From: an uncultured Caulobacteraceae bacterium
Lineage (GTDB): Bacteria; Pseudomonadota; Alphaproteobacteria; Caulobacterales; Caulobacteraceae
Length of the DNA stretch: 9,112 bases
Direction of reading: 5' to 3'
Assembly: GCA_937910255.1 (NCBI GenBank)
Contig: CALEOQ010000031.1
Location: 1 to 9,112 of the forward strand
Shown: in pieces, positions 1 through 5,284 of the stretch
Position numbering within the stretch: the stretch's first letter is position 1
How the letters are laid out: each line of letters begins with the position of its first letter
The notes under the pieces: model-generated
Seen by the model: the letters and a program-made list of their open reading frames with translations, nothing else
Told to the model about the DNA's origin: nothing
Databases searched by the model: none
Made by a program: the position numbers and the translations under genes

Positions 1-62
1 GCGGTGCGTGGTGGTAGTGGCTGATTCGAGAGCATTACTCCTCAATTGGTTTTTTTTTTTTT
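1..62. other. Sequencing read-through noise and T tract (not genomic)
   Basis: Bases 1-49 have no recognisable coding content and differ in composition from the GC-rich contig. Bases 50-62 are an uninterrupted run of 13 T, directly followed by the P7 adapter. Read on the opposite strand this is adapter, then poly-A, then unrelated bases, which is the usual look of a read that has run past the end of its library molecule. I infer that all 62 bases are artefact. The source of 1-49 cannot be told from sequence alone. Confidence 0.85.
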
Positions 63-126
63 CAAGCAGAAGACGGCATACGAGATTACGACGTGACTGG
101 AGTTCAGACGTGTGCTCTTCCGATCT
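63..126. other. Illumina P7/TruSeq adapter with 6-nt index (contamination)
   Basis: Bases 63-86 are the P7 flow-cell sequence (CAAGCAGAAGACGGCATACG followed by AGAT). Bases 87-92 are a six-base index, TACGAC. Bases 93-126 are the TruSeq read-2 primer site, beginning GTGACTGGAGTTC and ending GCTCTTCCGATCT. The match is exact over all constant bases. The bacterial insert begins at 127. Frames through this block give the artefact peptides SSDVCSSDL, MTGVQTCALPIS and MLFRS. Confidence 0.99.
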
Positions 127-127
127 C

Positions 128-1630
128 GAGGTCTATCTGGAGGCCGTGGCCGCGGCCCTGGCCGCCGATCCCGCCGCCCAGGTGCTGGTCCTGCTGCCCG
201 AGATTGCGCTCACCCAGGCGGTGCTGGCCCGTTTCGCCGAGCGGTTCGGCGCCCTGCCGGCCGAATGGCATTCCGGCGTCGCCCCGCCGGCCAGGCGCAG
301 GGTCTGGGAGGCGGTGGCCACCGGCGCCTGCCCCATCGTGGTCGGCGCCCGCTCGGCCCTGTTCCTGCCGTTTACCAACCTTCGGCTGATCGTGGTGGAT
401 GAGGAGCACGACACCTCGTTCAAGCAGGAGGAGGGCTTCATCTATCAGGCCCGCGACCTGGCCGTGGTGCGGGGCAAGATGGAGGCGGCCGCCGTCGTCC
501 TGGCCTCGGCGACGCCGTCGCTGGAATCCCTGCGCAACGCCGAGACCGGCCGCTATCGCTGGCTGCGGCTGTCGGCCCGCCATGGGGCGGCCGTGCTGCC
601 GCAGATCGATCTGATCGACCTGCGCGAGGTGGCGCTGGAGCACGGCCGCTGGCTTTCGCCGCCCCTGGTGGAGGCGGTGGGCGAGACCCTGGCCCGCGGG
701 GAGCAGGCGCTGTTGTTCCTCAACCGCCGGGGCTATGCGCCCCTGGTGCTCTGCCGGGCCTGCGGCGAGCGGCTGACGGCGCCCGACACCGATTCCTGGC
801 TGGTGGAGCACCGCTATACCGGCCGGCTGGTCTGTCACCTGACCGGCTTCTCCATGGTCAAGCCCAAGGCCTGCCCCCATTGCGGGGCGATCGACAGCCT
901 GGTCTCGGTGGGACCCGGCGTGGAGCGGGTGGAGGAGGAGGCGCGCGCCCTGTTCCCGGAGGCGCGGATCGCGGTGTTTTCCTCCGACACCGTGTTCGAC
1001 GCCCAGGCGGCCCGGCGGCTGGTGGAGTCCATGGCCGCCGGCGAGATCGACATCCTGGTGGCCACCCAGGCTGCGGCCAAGGGTCACAACTTCCCCAACC
1101 TGACCCTGGTGGGCGTGGTGGACGCTGACCTTGGCCTGCGGGGCGGAGACCTGCGGGCCGCCGAGCGGACCTACCAGCTGCTGGCCCAGGCCACGGGGCG
1201 GGCGGGCCGCCACGACCGGCCTGGCCGCGCCCTGTTGCAGACCTATGCGCCGGATCATGCGGTGATGCAGGCCCTGGCCGCCCAGGACCGAGACGCCTTC
1301 GTGGCCGCCGAGATGGCCGAGCGGGAGCTGGCCGGCCTGCCGCCCTTCGGCCGCCTGGGCGCAGTGATCGTCTCCAGCGAAAATCCCCAGGCCCTGGAGG
1401 CCTTTGTCCAGGCCATGGCCGCCAGCGCCCCCAACGCCGAGGGGGTGGAGGTCTATGGCCCGGCCGATGCGCCCCTGGCCCTGATCCGTGGCCGGCGGCG
1501 CAAGCGGTTCCTGGTGCGGGCCGATCGCCATGTGGACATCTCGGCCTATCTCGCCGCCTGGCGGGCGCGGGTGAAGCCGCCGGGTTCGGTGCGGGTGGCC
1601 ATCGACGTGGATCCCTACAGCTTCCTCTGA
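128..1630 (+). CDS. priA: Primosomal replication-restart helicase PriA, 5'-truncated by adapter
   Basis: PriA is the 3'-to-5' superfamily 2 helicase that recognises stalled or collapsed forks and starts reloading of the replicative helicase in the cytoplasm. The genuine fragment is 500 residues; family members are about 730, so the N-terminal DNA-binding region and Walker A (GSGKT) are missing. Residue 1 here is the E of the EVYLE that normally follows Walker A. Visible motifs are PEIAL (24-28), Walker B DEEH (91-94), SATPSLES (127-134), a cysteine region at 209-252, GVERVEE (264-270), KGHNFPN (318-324), DADLGL (332-337) and QATGRAGR (354-361). The C-terminus is complete, ending DPYSFL. Oddity: of eight zinc cysteines only C209, C212, C236, C249 and C252 remain. 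The apparent reading frame upstream of 128 is adapter, so the break is an assembly edge and not evidence of a mutated gene. Identification is secure. Confidence 0.97.
   Translation, partial: EVYLEAVAAALAADPAAQVLVLLPEIALTQAVLARFAERFGALPAEWHSGVAPPARRRVWEAVATGACPIVVGARSALFLPFTNLRLIVVDEEHDTSFKQEEGFIYQARDLAVVRGKMEAAAVVLASATPSLESLRNAETGRYRWLRLSARHGAAVLPQIDLIDLREVALEHGRWLSPPLVEAVGETLARGEQALLFLNRRGYAPLVLCRACGERLTAPDTDSWLVEHRYTGRLVCHLTGFSMVKPKACPHCGAIDSLVSVGPGVERVEEEARALFPEARIAVFSSDTVFDAQAARRLVESMAAGEIDILVATQAAAKGHNFPNLTLVGVVDADLGLRGGDLRAAERTYQLLAQATGRAGRHDRPGRALLQTYAPDHAVMQALAAQDRDAFVAAEMAERELAGLPPFGRLGAVIVSSENPQALEAFVQAMAASAPNAEGVEVYGPADAPLALIRGRRRKRFLVRADRHVDISAYLAAWRARVKPPGSVRVAIDVDPYSFL
752..883 (+). 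other. PriA zinc-binding region with one site degraded
   Basis: This segment covers fragment residues 209-252. By alignment to the E. coli spacing (as I recall it: C436, C439, C445, C448, C463, C466, C476, C479), C209, C212, C249 and C252 preserve the four ligands of one zinc. In the other site the third and fourth cysteines are A218 and T221, the sixth is T239, and only C236 is left. The flanking context (CxxCG, VCH, CPHCG) is intact, so this is substitution and not a frameshift. Confidence 0.8.
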
Positions 1631-1757
1631 GCGGGGCGCGCGACGGGCGCCCTTGGGCCTGGCGTCGGGTCGCCGACGGACACCCTGTGTCTGGCGCTGT
1701 AGGCCTGATAGGGTTCCAGCTCTCCTCCCAGCCGAACCCCCGAGGCGTTCGCCCCCA
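1631..1757. other. priA-crp intergenic region with three short hairpins
   Basis: Three perfect inverted repeats lie in this 127-base gap: GGGCGC 1634-1639 with GCGCCC 1647-1652 (7-nt loop), starting three bases after the priA stop; CGTCGG 1663-1668 with CCGACG 1673-1678 (4-nt loop); and GGGTTC 1711-1716 with GAACCC 1734-1739 (17-nt loop). None is followed by a T run. The first could help end priA transcription. Six-base stems arise often by chance in DNA this GC-rich, so the assignment is weak. No convincing -35/-10 pair was seen for the downstream regulator. Confidence 0.3.
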
Positions 1758-2525
1758 ATGTCCATGGGCCAGTCCAGTCCCGACCCCCGCCGCCCGGCGG
1801 CGGCGTCAGACCTTTCCGCCCTGCGCGGCAACCGGCTGCTGGCGGCCCTGCCGCCGGCGGTCCTGCGGGAGCTTGCGCCCCACCTTCGGCAGATCACCCT
1901 GGAGCGAGGCCGGGTGATCTTCGAGCCGGGCGACGAAGTGGAGACCACCCATCTGCCGGCGGGTCCGGCGATCATCTCGCTGGTCCTGGTCACCCGGGAC
2001 GGCCGCGAGGTGGAGGCCGCCAGCATCGGTCGCGAAGGCGCGGCCGGCGGCATTGTCAGCGCCGGCCACAAGCCCGCCTATGCCCGCGCCGTGGTCCAGG
2101 TGGCAGGCCCCGCCCTGGCCGTCGCCACCGAGGTGCTGGAGTCGGCCAAGCGGCGGCATCCGGAAATCTCGGACCTGTTCTCGCGCTATGCCGACAGCCT
2201 GCTGGCCCAGGTGATGCAGTCGGTGCTGTGCAACGCCCTGCATCCGGTGGAGCAGCGGGCCTGCCGCTGGCTGCTGTCGACCCATGACCGGGCCGAATCC
2301 AATGTGATTCGCCTGACCCAGCAGGCCCTGGCCGAGATGCTGGGGGTTCAGCGCACCACCGTCTCCGGCGTCGCCAAGGCCCTGGAGCACCGGGGTCTGA
2401 TCCGCCAGCACCACGGCCATGTGGAGATCCTCGACCGCGACGGCCTCGAGGAGGCCTGCTGCGAATGCTACCGGGCGGTGGAGGACCACTTCGCCGTGCT
2501 GCTGCCCGAGGTGGCCGAGGACTGA
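1758..2525 (+). CDS. Crp/Fnr-family transcriptional regulator
   Basis: This 255-residue cytoplasmic DNA-binding protein has the two-domain Crp/Fnr layout. Residues about 24-145 form a cyclic-nucleotide-binding-like beta roll (ITLERGRVIFEPGDEVETTH, then a glycine-rich turn near 91-98). A linker helix covers about 145-180. A winged helix-turn-helix spans about 185-225, with QQALAEMLGVQRTTVSGVAK as the helix-turn-helix core. The tail has a CCECY motif (234-238) seen in many alphaproteobacterial members. The phosphate-binding RSA motif of cAMP-binding Crp is replaced by ARA near 109-111, and there is no N-terminal cysteine cluster, so neither cAMP nor an Fnr-type Fe-S cluster is an obvious ligand. 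The ATG at 1758 was chosen because an in-frame TTG at 1653 would add 35 residues of low-complexity, Arg/Pro-rich sequence absent from the family. A weak GAGG lies about 12 bases upstream. Target genes are unknown; the convergent exporter is adjacent but not clearly regulated by it. Confidence 0.93.
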   Translation: MSMGQSSPDPRRPAAASDLSALRGNRLLAALPPAVLRELAPHLRQITLERGRVIFEPGDEVETTHLPAGPAIISLVLVTRDGREVEAASIGREGAAGGIVSAGHKPAYARAVVQVAGPALAVATEVLESAKRRHPEISDLFSRYADSLLAQVMQSVLCNALHPVEQRACRWLLSTHDRAESNVIRLTQQALAEMLGVQRTTVSGVAKALEHRGLIRQHHGHVEILDRDGLEEACCECYRAVEDHFAVLLPEVAED

Positions 2526-2555
2526 TCCCTTAGGCGCCTCAGGCCTCCACCTCGG
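2506..2555. terminator. Inverted repeat across the convergent stops of the Crp/Fnr and MFS genes
   Basis: CCGAGGTGG at 2506-2514 is the exact reverse complement of CCACCTCGG at 2547-2555. The 32-base interval holds both stop codons (2523-2525 on + and 2539-2541 on -), a nested GAGG/CCTC pairing (2517-2520 with 2537-2540) and the palindrome AGGCGCCT (2532-2539). The placement suits a shared bidirectional terminator. There is no T tract on either side and the loop is long, so the call is tentative. Both arms are also coding, for similar acidic tails, which may explain the repeat. Confidence 0.35.
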
Positions 2556-4182
2556 CGGCCTTGGGCGGCGGGGGCGCGTGGCTGTCCTTCAGGGGCACGC
2601 CCGGGATCATCAACATCAGCGCAAAGCCGATCAGCAGCACCGCCAGGCTGAACATGACGCCATAGACCACGGCGGTGGACAGGCTCTGGCGGATGATCTG
2701 GTCGGCGGCCCGGGTGGCCGGATCTGCGGCGCGGGCGGCGGCCTGGGACGGATCGGCGTCCCGCTCCATGGCCATCTGCTGCAGGTCCGACAGCTCCAGG
2801 GTCTCCATCTGCAGGGCGGGGTTTTCCGCTGACAGCCGGCCGAGCTCTGCGGTCAGGCCCCAGGTCAGGATGGCGCCGAACAGGGCGACCCCCATGGTCG
2901 AGCCGATCTGGCGGACGAACTGGCCCGAGCTGGTGGCCACGCCGAGCTGGTGCAGGGGCACGGCGTTCTGCACGGCCAGGCTGAACAGGCTCTGGCCGGG
3001 GCCAAGCCCAATGCCCACGATCAGCAGCCGCCAGGCGAGGTTCAGCGTGCTGGTGTCCGGCCCGATGAAGCAGAGCGAGAAGACGCCGGCGATCAGCACC
3101 GCGCCGCCGCCGATCATGAAGGGCTTATAGACCCCGGTCTTGGTGACCAGCCGGCCGTTGAGGGTGGACGACGCCACCAGGCCGACCATCAGGGCCAGCA
3201 TGGTCAGGCCGCTGCGGGTGGCCGGCACGCCCTGGCCCACCTGCATGTAGAGGGGCAGGAACGAGGTCACGCCCATAAAGGCCATGGAATAGACGAAGGC
3301 CGCGCCATTGGCGGTGTTGAAGGTGCGGTTCTGGAACAGGTCCAGGGGCAGGATCGGGTCCCACACCGCCTTCTGGACAAAGAAGAAGGCGGTCAGGCTG
3401 GCGCCGGCCGTCGCCAGCAGGCCGAGGATCATCGGCGAGCCCCAGCCATAGTCGCGGCCGCCCCAGGTGATGGCCAGCAGCAGGGTGGTGAAGCCGACCA
3501 CGATCAGGGCCGCCCCGACAAAGTCGATCCGCCCTTCGCCGCGGGGCGGCAGGGCCGGCATCTTGATCAGGATCATGGCCACCGCGGCGAGCGCGAAGGG
3601 CACATTCACATAGAAGACCCAGCGCCAGCCCTCGATCACGTGGCCCGCCAGTTCGACGGTCCCGTGGTCGGTGAAGAAGCCGCCGATGACGGGGCCAAAG
3701 ATGCTGGCCACCCCGAACACTGCGCCGAACAGGCCGGAGAACTGGGCCCGCTCGCGGGGCGCATAGAGGTCGGCGATGATGGCGAAGGCGATGGTGAACA
3801 GCGCGCCGCCGCCGATCCCCTGGATGGCCCGGGCGGTGATCAGCTGGACCATGCCGCCGCCGAGCAGGGGCAGGTCGCCGAACTCCCCGGCCAGCCCCGC
3901 CAGCCAGGAGCCGCTCAAGAAAACGCCGATGCCGGTCAGCAGGATGGGCTTGCGGCCATAGATGTCGCCGAGCTTGCCCCAGATGGGCACCATGACGGTC
4001 GAGGCCAGCAGATAGGCGGTGGTGGCCCAGGCGTAGAGATGGAGGCCTGACAGGTCCGAGACGATCCGCGGCATGGCCGTGGCCACCACGGTCTGGCTCA
4101 TGGCGCTGAGCAGGAAGACGATCAGGACCGAGATAAGCGTGAGGCGGCGATCGGCCTCGTTAAACACTTGGGGCTCTTGCAA
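2539..4182 (-). CDS. DHA2-family MFS efflux transporter (14 TM, EmrB/QacA type)
   Basis: This is a proton-driven inner-membrane exporter of the drug:H+ antiporter-2 type, 547 residues with about 14 hydrophobic segments. The MFS signature between TM2 and TM3 is GKLGDIYGRKP (69-79). Motif B is ITARAIQGIGGG (115-126), with R118. The antiporter motif C is GVASIFGPVIGG (157-168). A long Ala/Glu/Asp-rich loop (about 443-500) precedes the last TM (about 502-527), as in many MDR-type members. Oddity: TM1 reads SAMSQTVVATAMP where the family normally has an aspartate before QT; here it is S29. The listed start is a TTG at 4182 with GGAAA about 10 bases upstream; a GTG at 4167 (F7 next) is an equally credible start. 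The gene is convergent with the Crp/Fnr regulator (13 bases between stops) and lies downstream of terC on the same strand, behind a hairpin. The substrate cannot be inferred, and no periplasmic adaptor gene is present. Confidence 0.95.
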   Translation of the reverse strand: MQEPQVFNEADRRLTLISVLIVFLLSAMSQTVVATAMPRIVSDLSGLHLYAWATTAYLLASTVMVPIWGKLGDIYGRKPILLTGIGVFLSGSWLAGLAGEFGDLPLLGGGMVQLITARAIQGIGGGALFTIAFAIIADLYAPRERAQFSGLFGAVFGVASIFGPVIGGFFTDHGTVELAGHVIEGWRWVFYVNVPFALAAVAMILIKMPALPPRGEGRIDFVGAALIVVGFTTLLLAITWGGRDYGWGSPMILGLLATAGASLTAFFFVQKAVWDPILPLDLFQNRTFNTANGAAFVYSMAFMGVTSFLPLYMQVGQGVPATRSGLTMLALMVGLVASSTLNGRLVTKTGVYKPFMIGGGAVLIAGVFSLCFIGPDTSTLNLAWRLLIVGIGLGPGQSLFSLAVQNAVPLHQLGVATSSGQFVRQIGSTMGVALFGAILTWGLTAELGRLSAENPALQMETLELSDLQQMAMERDADPSQAAARAADPATRAADQIIRQSLSTAVVYGVMFSLAVLLIGFALMLMIPGVPLKDSHAPPPPKAAEVEA

Positions 4183-4183
4183 C

Positions 4184-4216
4184 GCGGCGTTTCCAAAAGC
4201 GACGTTCGAGCGCCGC
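4184..4216 (-). promoter_or_regulatory. Inverted repeat ending one base before the MFS TTG start
   Basis: GCGGCG at 4184-4189 pairs with CGCCGC at 4211-4216, with a 21-base loop. On the minus-strand transcript the 3' arm ends one base before the TTG start at 4182, so folding would cover the initiation region. This could modulate translation or be an operator. It is short and may be a chance event in GC-rich DNA. If the GTG at 4167 is the true start the structure sits in the leader. Confidence 0.25.
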
Positions 4217-4219
4217 CAA

Positions 4220-4225
4220 ATTATG
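4220..4225 (-). promoter_or_regulatory. Candidate -10 element for the MFS gene
   Basis: On the minus strand 4225-4220 reads CATAAT, five of six matches to TATAAT, in the only AT-rich part of the leader and 37 bases before the TTG at 4182. The region 16-17 bases further upstream is a T run (4248-4243) that matches a -35 box poorly. Positional logic is good; the sequence match is only partial. Confidence 0.25.
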
Positions 4226-4240
4226 CGGATCGGCGCGACG

Positions 4241-4270
4241 CGAAAAAACGCCGCCCATTCCGGTTTTTCG
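4241..4270 (-). terminator. A/T-tract hairpin, possible second part of the terC terminator
   Basis: CGAAAAA at 4241-4247 is the reverse complement of TTTTTCG at 4264-4270. On the minus strand the second arm ends in a run of six T, which would give a U tract downstream of the GC-rich hairpin at 4283-4316. Together they resemble a two-part intrinsic terminator separating terC from the MFS gene. The T run is inside the stem and not after it, so the call is tentative; the same AT-rich bases may instead belong to the MFS promoter. Confidence 0.3.
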
Positions 4271-4282
4271 AAATGTCTGAAT

Positions 4283-4316
4283 CCGCCCCGGCGCGCCGCG
4301 AAGCGCTCCGGGGCGG
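4283..4316 (-). terminator. Strong GC-rich hairpin just after terC
   Basis: CCGCCCCGG at 4283-4291 pairs perfectly with CCGGGGCGG at 4308-4316, a nine-base-pair stem. After one mismatch it continues inward with GCGC 4293-4296 pairing GCGC 4303-4306. It begins ten bases past the terC stop codon on the minus strand, the expected place for a terminator. The next bases on that strand are ATTCAGAC, without an immediate U tract, so efficiency is uncertain. It is the most stable structure in this gap. Confidence 0.6.
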
Positions 4317-4325
4317 GGTTAATCC

Positions 4326-5156
4326 TCAGACGTTATCAGAACCGGCGGACGATGCATGCCCTGATGCAGCCTTGGCCTCTTTGCGCTTGGCGGCGTTGCG
4401 GGACGCCATGTTGAGGCCCTCCACCAGTCCGGAGAAGGCCATGGCGGCGTAGATGTAGCCCTTGGGCACATGGAAGCCGAAGCCGTCGGCGATCAGGGTC
4501 ACGCCGATCATCAGCAGGAAGCCGAGCGCCAGCATCACCACGGTGGGGTTGTTGTTGATGAAGTTGGCCAGGGGATCGGCGGCCAGCAGCATCACGGCGA
4601 CGGCCACGATCACCGCCACGATCATGATCGGCAGGTGGTCGGTCATGCCCACGGCGGTCAGGATCGAGTCCACCGAGAACACCAGGTCGAGAAGCAGGAT
4701 CTGCACGATCACCGCGCCGAAATTGGCCGCCACGCGCCCCTTCACGTCCATGACGCCGTGGGTGGAGTCCACATCGACCTTTTCGTGAATCTCGGTGGTG
4801 GCCTTCCACAGCAGGAACAGGCCGCCGGCGATCAGGATCAGGTCGCGCCAGGAGAAGGCCATTTCGAACATCGGCACGCCGTGGACAGGATCCACCGGCC
4901 CCTGGAAGGGCAGGGTGAACACCGGCTGGGTCAGGCCGACCAGGAAGGCGATGGTGGAGAGCAGGGCCAGGCGCATGATCAGGGCCAGCGCGATGCCGAT
5001 CCTGCGGGCCTTGCTGCGCTGCTCCTCCGGCAGCTTGTTGGACAGGATCGAGATGAAGACGAGGTTGTCGATGCCGAGCACGACCTCCATCACCACCAGG
5101 GCGATGAGGGCGGCCCAGGCGGCGGGGTCGGCCATCAGGGCCATAAGACTATCCAT
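4326..5156 (-). CDS. TerC-family integral membrane protein (probable Mn2+/metal exporter)
   Basis: TerC-family proteins sit in the inner membrane; studied members (Alx, Bacillus TerC homologues) export manganese or help metallate exported enzymes, and the name comes from tellurite-resistance clusters. This 276-residue protein shows the family's two acidic signatures: EVVLGIDN (24-31) in the first TM and LLDLVFSVDS (155-164) in a central TM. Seven or so hydrophobic segments are visible (about 13-36, 55-76, 103-118, 145-168, 175-193, 204-226, 231-248), and the C-terminus is a short charged, Ala/Ser-rich tail. The acidic residues D30, D157 and D163 are the likely metal ligands. The ATG at 5156 is supported by AAGGAG (5173-5168) 11 bases upstream. 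No ter operon genes (terB, terD, terZ) flank it, so tellurite resistance is not indicated. No yybP-ykoY-like manganese riboswitch was recognised in the leader. It is divergent from the acyltransferase gene. Confidence 0.96.
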   Translation of the reverse strand: MDSLMALMADPAAWAALIALVVMEVVLGIDNLVFISILSNKLPEEQRSKARRIGIALALIMRLALLSTIAFLVGLTQPVFTLPFQGPVDPVHGVPMFEMAFSWRDLILIAGGLFLLWKATTEIHEKVDVDSTHGVMDVKGRVAANFGAVIVQILLLDLVFSVDSILTAVGMTDHLPIMIVAVIVAVAVMLLAADPLANFINNNPTVVMLALGFLLMIGVTLIADGFGFHVPKGYIYAAMAFSGLVEGLNMASRNAAKRKEAKAASGHASSAGSDNV

Positions 5157-5167
5157 CGGGGGTGATT

Positions 5168-5173
5168 CTCCTT
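5168..5173 (-). promoter_or_regulatory. Shine-Dalgarno of the terC-family gene
   Basis: The minus strand reads AAGGAG here, a near-perfect ribosome-binding site 11 bases before the ATG at 5156. It fixes this start over the internal methionines M5 and M8. It is the best Shine-Dalgarno in the window. Confidence 0.75.
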
Positions 5174-5189
5174 GCTCCCGTCACGACCT

Positions 5190-5216
5190 TCTAGCCGAAC
5201 GCAGTTCTCGCTCCAG
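5190..5216 (-). promoter_or_regulatory. Candidate housekeeping promoter for terC (Caulobacter-like)
   Basis: On the minus strand GCTAGA (5195-5190) fits the Caulobacter sigma-73 -10 pattern GCTANA. Fourteen bases upstream is CTGGAGC (5216-5210), a four-of-seven match to TTGACGS. The spacing is within the 10-14 range for that class. Transcription would begin about 25-30 bases before the terC start codon. The -10 match is good and the -35 match is weak. Confidence 0.35.
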
Positions 5217-5231
5217 CGCTAACGCGATGGT

Positions 5232-5279
5232 GAGGCTTCCGGCGCCAGACTAGGGCGAAACGTCGCGCCAGAAAGCCTC
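5232..5279 (+). promoter_or_regulatory. Imperfect leader hairpin just upstream of the acyltransferase ATG
   Basis: GAGGCTT (5232-5238) pairs with AAGCCTC (5273-5279). After a small internal loop, GGCGC (5241-5245) pairs with GCGCC (5265-5269), and GAC (5248-5250) can pair with GTC (5262-5264). The 3' arm ends five bases before the ATG at 5285. No Shine-Dalgarno is visible for this gene, and the stem lies where one would be. It may be a translational control structure or a protein-binding dyad in the divergent promoter region. Confidence 0.4.
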
Positions 5280-5284
5280 GATCC

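Noticed and set aside
1653..1757. N-terminal extension of the Crp/Fnr gene from a TTG
   Set aside because: The added residues are Arg/Pro-rich, unlike the family, and the region holds short hairpins more consistent with an intergenic gap.
104..2071. 655-codon open frame on the minus strand opposite priA and the regulator
   Set aside because: It is antisense to two well-identified genes, has His/Gln/Arg/Gly-rich low-complexity content typical of antisense frames in high-GC DNA, and begins in adapter.
2950..4050. 366-codon plus-strand frame opposite the MFS gene
   Set aside because: The composition (runs of Gly, Gln, His, Asp, Ala) mirrors transmembrane codons read antisense; no domain is recognisable.
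4326..5156. Tellurite-resistance locus
   Set aside because: Only a lone TerC-family gene is present, without terB, terD, terE or terZ; such orphans are common and relate to metal handling.
4470..5165. 231-codon His/Gln/Asp-rich plus-strand frame, resembling a metal-binding protein
   Set aside because: It is exactly antisense to the TerC-family gene; the His-rich look comes from Val/Met/Ile codons read in reverse.
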